NCBI RefSeq assembly: GCF_051251565.1
Contig: NZ_JBPOFB010000003.1
Coordinates: 367,185-431,184 of the forward strand
DNA: 64,000 nt
Direction of reading: 5' to 3'
Origin: Marivita sp051251565
GTDB lineage: Bacteria > Pseudomonadota > Alphaproteobacteria > Rhodobacterales > Rhodobacteraceae
The position numbers and the translations under genes are program-made. The first letter of the stretch is position 1. Every line of letters starts with the position of its first letter. The notes under the pieces were generated by a model that saw only the letters and a program-made list of their open reading frames with translations, ran no database searches and was not told the DNA's origin. Positions 41,915 to 50,040 of this stretch are shown piece by piece.

Positions 41915-43432
41915 TTAGGCGGAAACCATGCGCAACCCGTCTTTTTCGCGGGGTCCATCGCTGCCATCGCCGCGTTTGGGTGGGGGACAGAACCGGATCA
42001 ACGTCGCGCCATAGCAAATCGGATCAATCCGACAGATCACTTCGCGCCCGTCCTTGGCACGCAATTCGCTGTCCCAACTGGCGCGTTCCGTGGTGGTGGT
42101 GACAAAATCGCGCAATTCGGGCCATACGGGGGCGGGGTGAAACGCCGATTTCCATTCCTGCGTGGCGTCAAGAATGGTCGCGTCTTCGATGCAGGTATCG
42201 GGATCAACATTCCACATCCGTTTATAGGCCGCATTGCAGATCGTCAGAATCCCCTGCTGCGTGAACACTGCGACCGCATCATCCATCACATCCAGCATGG
42301 ACTGCATTGTCTCTAATTCGGTGCGAAACCCCCGTGTCAGAGACACTTCGGCGGTGATGTCGTTGAACAGAAACGCAATCGCCCCATCCGGGTAGGGGCG
42401 CCCCGTCACATCCAGCGTCTGACCGCTGGCAAGGTTCCAGGTTTCCCGGAACCGGTCGTCACTGGCGGCAGCCACCAGTTTTGCCATGCGTTCGCGCCAA
42501 TCGTCATAGCTTTTGGGTTCGGGCATCACCTGCTTTTCCCGTAGCTTGTCGAAGAATTCGAACAGGGCGGGGCGACTGCTCAGGAAATCGACCGATACAG
42601 AACTGAGGTCGATCAGCGCCGGGTTGAACAGCGCCAATCGTCTGTCCCGATCAAAAATCGCCAGCCCGGTGGTGAGATTGGCAAAGGTCTTTGACAGGGT
42701 CTGCACGAAATTGCGCTGCGCCTCTTCGGCCCGCACCACTGCATCGACGCCGGTCGCATAGTAAAACCGGCCTGTTTCAGTTTCCTTGGTCGTCACCTCA
42801 AGCCAGCGGTTCTGGCCTTTGCCCGTCGCATCCAGCCGAAGCCGTTTTGAGCGCAGAACCTCGGGCTGGGACAGCAGATCCGAGAGACGATCCGCCAACG
42901 CCGCATCGCCCCCGTGGGCCGCCGCGCAGCGCGCAAAGGCTTCGTTGCCCCAGATAAAGTCGCCATTCAGGTCCACCGTCCAGATCGGATCGGGCGCATG
43001 GGTCAAAGCCGGTTCCATACGGGACAACGCAACCTCGTTCTGTTTGCCCTCAAACCAGTTTGACGGATGGTCCGGGTCAGGCATCAGCATCACCTGAAAC
43101 CGGTGCCCAAGCGCTGTGATCGCAAACAAGATGCCGGTTTCAGGGGACATGCCTTCGGCCTTGTGCAGCGTTTCTGGAAGGCCGGGCGCATAGGCGATCA
43201 AGGCTTGCCGCACATCCTGCCAAAGCGGGATGTCGGCGGTATCCGGCAATAACGGCCAGACAGCGTTGTCAGCGTCGATCAGGCGATCACCTTCGAACAA
43301 CAGGTACAGGGCACCATCTGTAGGTGTGACTGTTTCGGGCACAGGACGGCGGGCAAATAGGGCTAGCCCTGCAACCGTCAGACCCGCACAGCCCAACCCA
43401 ATCAGGATTGATATCCAAAAAAGCGAATCCAT
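41915..43432 (-). CDS. membrane-anchored triple-PAS protein without output domain, 505 aa
   Basis: An N-terminal transmembrane helix (residues 5-27) is followed by three PAS-like regions: about 130-235 (APDPIWTVDLNGDFIWGNEAFARC), about 245-365 (TGLAIFDRDRRLALFNPALIDLS, ending AIAFLFNDITAE) and about 370-475 (DAVAVFTQQGILTICNAAYKRMW). No histidine kinase, GGDEF or phosphatase domain follows, so it must pass its signal by protein contact. It lies between regB and tsaE and has a perfect CtrA box 45 bp before its ATG. Role unknown; an accessory to RegB redox sensing or to the cell cycle is possible. Confidence 0.85.
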   Translation of the reverse strand: MDSLFWISILIGLGCAGLTVAGLALFARRPVPETVTPTDGALYLLFEGDRLIDADNAVWPLLPDTADIPLWQDVRQALIAYAPGLPETLHKAEGMSPETGILFAITALGHRFQVMLMPDPDHPSNWFEGKQNEVALSRMEPALTHAPDPIWTVDLNGDFIWGNEAFARCAAAHGGDAALADRLSDLLSQPEVLRSKRLRLDATGKGQNRWLEVTTKETETGRFYYATGVDAVVRAEEAQRNFVQTLSKTFANLTTGLAIFDRDRRLALFNPALIDLSSVSVDFLSSRPALFEFFDKLREKQVMPEPKSYDDWRERMAKLVAAASDDRFRETWNLASGQTLDVTGRPYPDGAIAFLFNDITAEVSLTRGFRTELETMQSMLDVMDDAVAVFTQQGILTICNAAYKRMWNVDPDTCIEDATILDATQEWKSAFHPAPVWPELRDFVTTTTERASWDSELRAKDGREVICRIDPICYGATLIRFCPPPKRGDGSDGPREKDGLRMVSA

Positions 43433-43476
43433 CTTTCACCCGGTCTCCTTCGTCCGTCCAGTGAACCGCAAGAGGA

Positions 43477-43491
43477 TTAACGCTAGGTTAA
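43477..43491. promoter_or_regulatory. perfect CtrA box (TTAA-N7-TTAA)
   Basis: TTAACGCTAGGTTAA matches the full consensus of the alphaproteobacterial cell-cycle/motility regulator CtrA. It lies in the 75-bp gap between regB and the PAS gene, 45 bp before the PAS start. No other perfect copy was noticed in the window. Confidence 0.75.
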
Positions 43492-43507
43492 GACCAGCAG
43501 CCTGTCA

Positions 43508-44896
43508 TCATGCTTTGAACGACGGATTTTCCCCGATGCCTTCGCCCTTGGGCAAGCTGGGTGGAACAATGGCGTCGCGCGGCCAGACCACTTCAACAAC
43601 CGCGCCACGACGCTTCGATGACCCAGACGCCCGGTCCGCACCATTGGCAAAACTAAGCTCGGCCCCCGAACGTTGCAGCAGCGTCTTTGCAATGAACAGG
43701 CCAAGCCCCATACCTTCGTATTCCGGGCGCGCGCTGCGGTCGCGGTCGGTGCGGCGGTTGCGCACAAACGGATCCCCGATGCGCCCCAGCATGTTGGTCG
43801 GATAGCCCGGCCCGTCATCCATGATCCGTATGGCAATTGTCGTCGCGGTCCAGCGTGCCTCGATCCAGACGGTGGCGCGGGCGAAATCAACCGCATTCTG
43901 GATCAGGTTCCGCAGTCCGTGAATGATCTCGGGGCGTCGCAGTGCCAGTGGCGGGTCAATCGCGTCTTCGGTATCGCGGAAGGCGTCGATCAGAACGTCC
44001 TTGCCCCGGTGCAAATGCGGCTCAGCGGCTTCACGGATCACCTCGACCAACGGAGCAGAGCGGATGTGCAGGTCTTCCTTGCCGGCCCGGCCCATGGAAC
44101 GCAGGATATCGCGGCAACGGTCGGCCTGTTCGCGGATCAGGCGCGCGTCGTCCTGAAGCTCGGGCTGGTCCTGCAAATCGTCCATCAGCTCTGCGCTGGC
44201 CAGCTTGATCGTGGCGAGCGGCGTACCAAGCTCATGCGCGGCAGCGGCAACGACACCGCCGATATTGTTCAACATCTGCGTTCGGCTTAGCGCCATTTGC
44301 GTGGCGACCACCGCGTCGCTCATCGAATTCATTTCTTCAGTGATCTGGCGCGCATAAAGCGACAGGAACACCACCGCGATGGTGATGGCGGTCCATTGGC
44401 CGAACACGAACACATCCGCGATGCGCATGATGAACCCCTGTTCGGTGCGCAGGGGCAGGTGGAAAAACACCATCAGCGTCACAAGCGCCAGTGCCGTCGC
44501 CCCGATGATGATGGTGGACCGCAAGGTCATGATTGTGGCTGACACAATCACCGGACCAAGGATCAGGATGGTAAAAGGATTGTGAAGACCCCCGGTCAGG
44601 TAAATCAGGAAACAAAGCTGCAAGAGGTCAAACAGAACCATCAGAAAGTTCTCTGCTTCGTTCAGGCGTTTGTTTTCCGGGAACACGAAAATTGCGATCA
44701 GGTTGCCGACAATTGACACGCCAACCGCCAGATAACACAGGCCAAGTTCAAGTTGCAGGTTATACATCCGTTGCGCCAGCGTGATCGCGGCCAATTGCCC
44801 GACGATGGCAAACCAGCGCAGCCAGATCATTGTGCGCAGGCGAATAAAGCTACCGCGCTGCCGTTCTTGGAACAGTCCGAATTCGGATTGAGTCAT
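43508..44896 (-). CDS. regB: redox sensor histidine kinase RegB (PrrB/ActS), 462 aa
   Basis: Membrane sensor of the quinone pool and redox state, global regulator of photosynthesis, respiration and carbon and nitrogen fixation. Six membrane helices (about residues 28-185) include the ubiquinone-binding motif GGLHNPF at 102-108. The phosphorylated His is 221 in AAAHELGTPLATIK, and the redox-active Cys261 lies exactly 40 residues later, matching His225/Cys265 of Rhodobacter RegB. ATPase motifs: NLIQNAVDFA, DDGPGYP, GMGLGLFIAKTLL. I use the ATG at 44896, eleven codons inside the longest frame. Divergent from senC across 117 bp. Confidence 0.96.
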   Translation of the reverse strand: MTQSEFGLFQERQRGSFIRLRTMIWLRWFAIVGQLAAITLAQRMYNLQLELGLCYLAVGVSIVGNLIAIFVFPENKRLNEAENFLMVLFDLLQLCFLIYLTGGLHNPFTILILGPVIVSATIMTLRSTIIIGATALALVTLMVFFHLPLRTEQGFIMRIADVFVFGQWTAITIAVVFLSLYARQITEEMNSMSDAVVATQMALSRTQMLNNIGGVVAAAAHELGTPLATIKLASAELMDDLQDQPELQDDARLIREQADRCRDILRSMGRAGKEDLHIRSAPLVEVIREAAEPHLHRGKDVLIDAFRDTEDAIDPPLALRRPEIIHGLRNLIQNAVDFARATVWIEARWTATTIAIRIMDDGPGYPTNMLGRIGDPFVRNRRTDRDRSARPEYEGMGLGLFIAKTLLQRSGAELSFANGADRASGSSKRRGAVVEVVWPRDAIVPPSLPKGEGIGENPSFKA

Positions 44897-45013
44897 CTGC
44901 GCCCTTTCGCCTCTTGTCCCGGATGTCAAAATCCTTACCTCGACAGTATCAAAGCATAGGCAAGGCCCCCTGGATGAGAAAGGCTTTGTTGGGAAACGGA
45001 TTGAGAGGCTCGT

Positions 45014-45640
45014 ATGGTACGATTGGCAGCGATTTCAGCGAGTGTGGCGCTTGTCGCATTGGTGGGCGGCATTTGGTATGCAAGCCAGCCTGCGGATAGC
45101 GGCGGGGACAAATACGCATCCTGCCGGACGACCAAGATCGCGGGTGGCTCTGACACCATTGGTGGGCCGTTCACATTGGTCAACGCGCAAGGCGAAACCG
45201 TCACCGATCAAGACGTGATCACAAAGCCGTCGCTGATCTATTTCGGCTATACATTCTGTCCCGATGTTTGTCCTCTGGACACTGTGCGCAATGCCGAAGC
45301 GGTCGATCTTCTGGCCGAGCAAGGCTTTGACGTAACGCCTGTGTTCATCTCGGTTGATCCGAAACGTGACACGCCCGAGGTTGTTGGAGATTTCGCCGCC
45401 AACCTGCACGAGAACATGATCGGTCTGACCGGGTCAGAAGAACAGGTGCGCGCGGCAAGCCAAACCTATCGCACCTACTTCAAGGCCCAGCCGGGGGATG
45501 ACGACTATTATCTCGTGGATCACTCGACCTTCAGCTATCTGGTCATGCCCGAAGACGGCTTTGTCGAGTTCTTTCGCCGTGACCTGACCCCCGGCCAGGT
45601 TGCCGAACGTGCCGCCTGCTTTCTTGACGTTGCTGGCTAG
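45014..45640 (+). CDS. senC: SCO1/SenC/PrrC copper-binding protein, 208 aa
   Basis: Membrane-anchored thioredoxin-like protein needed for copper delivery to cytochrome oxidase and, in purple bacteria, for redox signalling to RegB. One N-terminal helix (residues 4-22) anchors a periplasmic domain. The copper ligands are visible: C-P-D-V-C (Cys82, Cys86) and His170 in LVDHSTFSYL. It lies between regB and regA, the conserved order in Rhodobacter relatives. Confidence 0.95.
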   Translation: MVRLAAISASVALVALVGGIWYASQPADSGGDKYASCRTTKIAGGSDTIGGPFTLVNAQGETVTDQDVITKPSLIYFGYTFCPDVCPLDTVRNAEAVDLLAEQGFDVTPVFISVDPKRDTPEVVGDFAANLHENMIGLTGSEEQVRAASQTYRTYFKAQPGDDDYYLVDHSTFSYLVMPEDGFVEFFRRDLTPGQVAERAACFLDVAG

Positions 45641-45718
45641 CAGGTCATTTGACCGTTGATGTTGGAAAATTCGCCGGTAATACTGGACGATAACGTAAAT
45701 CAGCGGGAGGAAATCAGC

Positions 45719-46273
45719 GTGAGCGAGCGGACTCAAGACGATCTCGGCGAGGATAAATCCCTTTTGCTTGTGGACGATGACGAGCCGTTTCTGCGCCGTC
45801 TTGCCAAAGCGATGGAGAAGCGTGGCTTCGACGTCGAGACCGCAGGGTCCGTCACCGCAGGGTCTGCCATCGCAACGGCACGCCCTCCGGCCTATGCGGT
45901 GGTTGACCTGCGCCTTGAGGATGGCAATGGGCTCGACGTGGTCGAAGTCATCCGCGACAAACGCCCCGACAGTCGGGTTGTGGTGCTCACCGGGTACGGC
46001 GCGATTGCGACCGCTGTTGCCGCCGTCAAAATCGGCGCGACGGATTACCTGTCCAAACCCGCTGACGCGACCGACATCACCAATGCGCTTTTGGCCAAGG
46101 GCGACGATCTTCCGCCGCCGCCGGAAAACCCGATGAGCGCGGATCGCGTGCGCTGGGAACATATTCAGCGTGTGTACGAGCTTTGTGATCGCAACGTGTC
46201 CGAGACCGCGCGCCGCCTCAATATGCACCGCCGGACCTTGCAGCGTATCCTGGCAAAGCGCAGCCCCCGGTAG
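45719..46273 (+). CDS. regA: redox response regulator RegA (PrrA/ActR), 184 aa
   Basis: DNA-binding partner of RegB. I choose the GTG at 45719 because GGGAGG lies 8 bases upstream and the product is then 184 aa, the length of Rhodobacter RegA; a TTG-started frame 21 codons longer is open but unsupported. The phospho-acceptor is Asp63 in VVDLRLEDG, with the acidic pocket at DDD near 19-21 and the switch Lys in YLSKPAD. A four-proline linker leads to a Fis-type helix-turn-helix (NVSETARRLNMHRRTLQRIL). The hvrA gene that often follows in Rhodobacter is not present. Confidence 0.96.
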   Translation: MSERTQDDLGEDKSLLLVDDDEPFLRRLAKAMEKRGFDVETAGSVTAGSAIATARPPAYAVVDLRLEDGNGLDVVEVIRDKRPDSRVVVLTGYGAIATAVAAVKIGATDYLSKPADATDITNALLAKGDDLPPPPENPMSADRVRWEHIQRVYELCDRNVSETARRLNMHRRTLQRILAKRSPR

Positions 46274-46281
46274 GGGCTAAA

Positions 46282-46301
46282 AACTTGCCCATGGGCAAGT
46301 T
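46282..46301. repeat. perfect 20-bp palindrome at the convergent end of regA
   Basis: AACTTGCCCATGGGCAAGTT is fully self-complementary, 9 bp after the regA stop and about 50 bp before the end of the convergent GNAT gene. It has no T-tract; it could stall transcription from either side or bind a dimeric regulator. Confidence 0.6.
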
Positions 46302-46351
46302 CTCGCATAGGTTGTTGGCTCTACAGCCTTTTGCCAAACACCGTACCGCGC

Positions 46352-46837
46352 TTAAAGATCAAAGCGTGTGCTGATCTTGTTGACCATCTGCCCATTGGCC
46401 AGCCTTTGATCGGGATGCCGTGCATAGGGTTCAAACCCTCGGCTTTGATAATAGGCCAGAGCCCCTGCATTGTCCGTCCTGATCGTCGCATTCATCCAGC
46501 GATAGCCAAGGTGTAGTGCGTTTTTGCGGCTTGCCTCGAACAGCTTTGATCCAATGCCAAGCTTGGTCTGACCCAGCATTACAAACGTGGCGATGTCACA
46601 GGCCTCGGGGGGTAAATCGGGATGCGGTTCAATGAACTGAAACCCGAGCAATGCGCCTTTGTCGTCTTCCGCGACATGCCACGCGGACCTGTCCGGGGCC
46701 TGCCGGAACCACTCCAGTATATCGCCGCGAGACACGTCTTGCGTGTACGCTGTTGTCCCACCTTTGCGAATGATCGCTGTCAAAAGCTCTGCCATGGCGC
46801 GGGCATCAAGATCGCCCGCGCGCCGGACTGTGATCAC
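46352..46837 (-). CDS. GNAT-family N-acetyltransferase, 161 aa
   Basis: Acetyl-CoA-dependent transferase of unknown substrate. GNAT landmarks are visible: MITVRRAGDLDARAMAELL at the N-terminus, the acetyl-CoA loop region LGIGSKLFEASRKNALHLGY (residues about 96-115) and TDNAGALAYYQSRGFEPYAR at the C-terminus. It overlaps the upstream HD-domain gene by 4 bp. Substrate cannot be inferred. Confidence 0.88.
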   Translation of the reverse strand: MITVRRAGDLDARAMAELLTAIIRKGGTTAYTQDVSRGDILEWFRQAPDRSAWHVAEDDKGALLGFQFIEPHPDLPPEACDIATFVMLGQTKLGIGSKLFEASRKNALHLGYRWMNATIRTDNAGALAYYQSRGFEPYARHPDQRLANGQMVNKISTRFDL

Positions 46838-47430
46838 ACCATCTGCCCCATCAAGGTGCCATGGCGATTGGTAAAGTCGCGGCGCACCTCGACCGGGGGG
46901 CGCAGAACAATCGTCAGATCCGCGATCAGATGGAGATCCGGCGCGCCAAAGAACTTGTCCGCCTCAACGCGTGTGAACCCGGCAATCTGGGTGGCCTCCA
47001 TCCAGGCGCTGATGCGGTCGGCTTTCTTGATCTGCTTTTTCAACTTGGCAGGCGTCACGGCAGGCAGTCCAAACCGGATATGAATGGCCGCTGTCAGCCT
47101 GTCATCCAGCGCGCCATATCCCGGACCGACAGCCGCTTTCACGGGTGAAATCATATCCCCGATTACGTATTCCGGCGCATCGTGCAAAAGCGCGGACAGC
47201 CGTTCCGCCGCTGTGGCCGTTGGGCACAAGCGGGAAAACAGCGTTTCAACCAAAAGCGAATGCTCGGCGACCGAGTACGGAAAATCCCCGAAGGTCTGAC
47301 CGTTCCAGCGCGCCACAAAGGCAAGACCATGGGCGATGTCCTCGATCTCGATATCGACCGGGGTCGGGTCCAGCAGATCAAGCCGCCGACCGGACAGCAT
47401 CCGTTGCCATGCGCGTGGGGGTTTCGCCAT
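46834..47430 (-). CDS. HD-domain phosphohydrolase (YfbR/5'-nucleotidase-like), 198 aa
   Basis: Metal-dependent phosphohydrolase. The HD superfamily residues are visible: His in SVAEHSLLVETLF, then His-Asp in LLHDAPEYVIGD, and a later Asp. The opening block WQRMLSGRRLDLLDPTPVDIEIEDIAHGLAF (split, residues 8-38) is typical of a family of proteobacterial HD proteins annotated as hydrolases. I use the ATG at 47430; an upstream frame extension has no homology. Substrate unknown, possibly nucleotides. Confidence 0.85.
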   Translation of the reverse strand: MAKPPRAWQRMLSGRRLDLLDPTPVDIEIEDIAHGLAFVARWNGQTFGDFPYSVAEHSLLVETLFSRLCPTATAAERLSALLHDAPEYVIGDMISPVKAAVGPGYGALDDRLTAAIHIRFGLPAVTPAKLKKQIKKADRISAWMEATQIAGFTRVEADKFFGAPDLHLIADLTIVLRPPVEVRRDFTNRHGTLMGQMV

Positions 47431-47553
47431 AATATGCCTCGTTTTTATATTGGGTAAGGCGGGGAGTGACCGTTGTAAACCGGCGCGCATTGCCGGGACG
47501 GTGCCTGCGTGCTAACTCGCCCTCCAAACGGATTGTGAAGTGGAGCGCCGGAC

Positions 47554-48942
47554 ATGGCCAAAGATTATATCGTTAAAGACATTGCGCTGGCCGGGTTCGG
47601 CCGCAAAGAACTGGACATCGCCGAAACCGAAATGCCGGGCTTGATGGCGCTTCGTGAAGAATACGGCGCGGAAAAGCCGCTGGCAGGCGCGCGCATCGTC
47701 GGATCGTTGCACATGACGATCCAGACAGCCGTCCTGATCGAAACCCTGACAGCGCTTGGTGCCGATGTGCGCTGGGCGTCGTGCAACATCTTCTCGACCC
47801 AGGATCATGCTGCGGCGGCGATTGCCGAAGCGGGCGTTCCGGTCTTTGCGATCAAGGGTCAGACGCTGGAAGAGCATTGGGATTACCTCGACAAGTCCTT
47901 CATGTTCCCCGAAGGCGCAAACATGATCCTTGACGATGGCGGCGACGCGACACTGTATGTGTTGCTTGGCGCGCGCGCCGAAGCGGGCGAAGAGATCATT
48001 CCGGTGCCGCAATCCGAAGAGGAAGAGGTGATCAAGAAACAGATCGCCAAGCGTATGGCCGCAAGCCCCGGTTGGTTCACAAAGGTCCGCGATGCGATCA
48101 AGGGCGTGTCCGAGGAAACCACCACCGGCGTGCACCGTCTGTACGAGTTGCACAAGAATGGTCAGCTTCCATTCCCGGCGATCAACGTGAACGATTCAGT
48201 CACCAAGTCGAAATTCGACAACAAATACGGCTGTAAGGAATCGCTGGTTGACGGCATTCGTCGCGCCACTGACGTGATGATGGCGGGCAAGGTTGCCGTT
48301 GTCTGCGGTTACGGCGATGTGGGCAAAGGCTCTGCCGCGTCCCTGTCCGGTGCCGGTGCCCGCGTGAAGGTGACCGAGGCTGACCCGATCTGCGCGCTGC
48401 AAGCGGCTATGGACGGCTTTGAGGTTGTGCTGCTCGAAGACGTGGTTGGCACCGCTGACATCTTCATCACGACCACCGGCAACAAAGACGTCATCCGCAT
48501 CGAGCACATGCGCGAGATGAAGGATATGGCGATCGTTGGTAATATTGGCCACTTCGACAATGAAATTCAGGTGGCCAGCCTCAAGAACCACAAATGGACC
48601 AACATCAAGGAACAGGTGGACATGATCGAGATGCCCTCGGGCAACCGCATTCTGCTTCTGTCCGAAGGCCGTCTTTTGAACCTCGGCAATGCCACCGGTC
48701 ACCCGTCTTTCGTGATGTCCGCAAGTTTCACCAATCAGGTGCTGGCCCAGATTGAACTGTGGAAGAACGGCGCAAATTACGACAATCAGGTTTACATTCT
48801 GCCCAAGCATCTGGATGAAAAAGTCGCCCGCCTGCATCTGGACCGGATCGGCGTAAAGCTGACCCAGCTGTCTTCGGATCAGGCGTCTTACATCGGCGTA
48901 AAACCCGAAGGCCCGTTCAAGCCCGAGCATTATCGCTACTGA
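47554..48942 (+). CDS. ahcY: S-adenosylhomocysteine hydrolase, 462 aa
   Basis: Cleaves S-adenosylhomocysteine to adenosine and homocysteine in the methyl cycle. NAD-binding GYGDVGKGSAASL, the substrate-site segments LHMTIQTAVLIETL and NVNDSVTKSKFDNKYGC, and the C-terminal KPEGPFKPEHYRY, which reaches into the neighbouring subunit, are complete. GGAG lies 9 bases before the ATG. The 123-bp leader contains a small CCGGC/GCCGG hairpin, but I could not match it to a known SAM or SAH riboswitch. Confidence 0.98.
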   Translation: MAKDYIVKDIALAGFGRKELDIAETEMPGLMALREEYGAEKPLAGARIVGSLHMTIQTAVLIETLTALGADVRWASCNIFSTQDHAAAAIAEAGVPVFAIKGQTLEEHWDYLDKSFMFPEGANMILDDGGDATLYVLLGARAEAGEEIIPVPQSEEEEVIKKQIAKRMAASPGWFTKVRDAIKGVSEETTTGVHRLYELHKNGQLPFPAINVNDSVTKSKFDNKYGCKESLVDGIRRATDVMMAGKVAVVCGYGDVGKGSAASLSGAGARVKVTEADPICALQAAMDGFEVVLLEDVVGTADIFITTTGNKDVIRIEHMREMKDMAIVGNIGHFDNEIQVASLKNHKWTNIKEQVDMIEMPSGNRILLLSEGRLLNLGNATGHPSFVMSASFTNQVLAQIELWKNGANYDNQVYILPKHLDEKVARLHLDRIGVKLTQLSSDQASYIGVKPEGPFKPEHYRY

Positions 48943-48949
48943 AGAGATA

Positions 48950-48981
48950 CCTTGCGGGCGCATCACTTTGCGCCCGCAAGG
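48950..48981. terminator. bidirectional hairpin terminator between ahcY and the LysM gene
   Basis: A 13-bp perfect stem (CCTTGCGGGCGCA with its complement) and a 6-base loop, 7 bp after the ahcY stop. Convergent genes end on both sides. Confidence 0.8.
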
Positions 48982-49021
48982 TCCATTATTGCATCGACGC
49001 TGGGCCGGGGCCTATCTGAGA

Positions 49022-49441
49022 TCAAGCTTCCTGCGGAATGCGCAGTGTCTGGCCCGGGTAAATCTTGTCCGGATGACTCAGCATCGGGCGGTTTGCCTCG
49101 AAGATCGCGTTGTATTTCGATCCGTTGCCAAGGGTCTTGGCAGCAATCGCCCAAAGCGTGTCGCCCTTTTCAACCGTGTGAAACACCGGATCGCCTGTTG
49201 TGTCGGCTTCAACTGCGGCCACGCCTTCGACGTTACCCACGGCAAGGATCACCTTTTCACGCTCTTCTTGTGTCATGTCGCCACCGGTGACGACAACCTT
49301 GTCACCGTCGACTGTGATCTCGGCACCCTTGGTGTCCAGCCCCAGATCGGCGACTTCCTTTTGCAGGATCGCTGCTGTTGGCAGGTCATCTTTGCCTGTC
49401 AGCTTGCGACCCGCGCTTTTCATGAAATTCCAAAGTCCCAT
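49022..49441 (-). CDS. BON-LysM protein (Kbp/YgaU-like), 139 aa
   Basis: Small two-domain protein: a BON domain (about residues 20-80, ITVDGDKVVVTGGDMTQEER) and a C-terminal LysM domain (about 88-137, HTVEKGDTLWAIAAKTLGNG then NRPMLSHPDKIYPGQTLRIP, split). The same order and length occur in E. coli YgaU/Kbp, a cytoplasmic potassium-binding protein. There is no signal peptide, in agreement. The ATG at 49441 is chosen because AGGAGG lies 7 bases upstream; a longer frame is open but lacks homology. Confidence 0.88.
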   Translation of the reverse strand: MGLWNFMKSAGRKLTGKDDLPTAAILQKEVADLGLDTKGAEITVDGDKVVVTGGDMTQEEREKVILAVGNVEGVAAVEADTTGDPVFHTVEKGDTLWAIAAKTLGNGSKYNAIFEANRPMLSHPDKIYPGQTLRIPQEA

Positions 49442-49623
49442 AAATCCCTCCTGATGGTAGATAATGTCCCACCATTCCGTGAGTTTGCGCCGAGAACCAG
49501 TGGGAAACCGCGCCATGGGACCGCAAAACCGTATTTCCCATTGCCCCATGCAGGGGTTTTTGCCACCTTTGTGCACGTTGGGGGCCGGTCCTCCGGGTAG
49601 CCAAGAGTCACAGGGAGACAGTG

Positions 49624-49965
49624 ATGGGTAAGAGAGACGATTTGATCGCGCAGTATGCGGATGATTTGAAAAACAAGTGCGGTATGACACCGGACATGAC
49701 TTTATTGACCAAGGTCACGATTGGCTGCGGTCCTGCAATTTACAATGCGGACGCGTCCACAGTGGCGGCGACACAGGCATCCGAGCTTGAGACCGTGAAA
49801 GACAATTTCCTGATCAAGAAGCTGGGCCTCAAGGATGGTCCCGAGCTGATGGATGCGATCAATTCGGTACTGGAAACCTACGGCAAATCCGAGCGCAATA
49901 AATATCGCGCGGTGGTCTATTACATGCTGACCAAGCATTTCGGCAAAGAAGCTGTCTACGGCTGA
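49624..49965 (+). CDS. DUF2853 family protein, 113 aa
   Basis: Small soluble protein of unknown function, all-helical by appearance. Family features: MGKRDDLIAQYADDLKNKCG at the start and LLTKVTIGCGPAIYNADAS in the first half, then the C-terminal RNKYRAVVYYMLTKHFGKE. The ATG at 49624 directly follows a GTG; GGGAGA lies about 7 bases upstream. It is divergent from the LysM gene across 182 bp and ends at a strong terminator, a monocistronic unit. Confidence 0.85.
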   Translation: MGKRDDLIAQYADDLKNKCGMTPDMTLLTKVTIGCGPAIYNADASTVAATQASELETVKDNFLIKKLGLKDGPELMDAINSVLETYGKSERNKYRAVVYYMLTKHFGKEAVYG

Positions 49966-49986
49966 CTCTGTCCAAGATCAGACATG

Positions 49987-50017
49987 AAAAGCGCCCCAAT
50001 CTGCGGGCGCTTTTTTT
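49987..50017 (+). terminator. rho-independent terminator after the DUF2853 gene
   Basis: Stem AAAAGCGCCC (49987-49996) with GGGCGCTTTT (50005-50014), followed by seven T in total. It also lies at the end of the convergent cyclic-nucleotide-binding gene. Confidence 0.9.
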
Positions 50018-50040
50018 GTGCCTTCTGGCCAACATCGACA

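Noticed and set aside
45656..45718. Longer RegA beginning at a TTG
   Set aside because: No ribosome-binding site, and the GTG at 45719 gives the family's 184-residue length and places the phospho-Asp at position 63.
47431..47553. Possible SAH or SAM riboswitch before ahcY
   Set aside because: Only a short CCGGC/GCCGG hairpin is visible; I could not recover the conserved core or pseudoknot of any SAM or SAH class. A covariance-model search would settle it.
49442..49690. Longer start for the BON-LysM gene
   Set aside because: The extension has no domain, and an excellent AGGAGG precedes the ATG at 49441.
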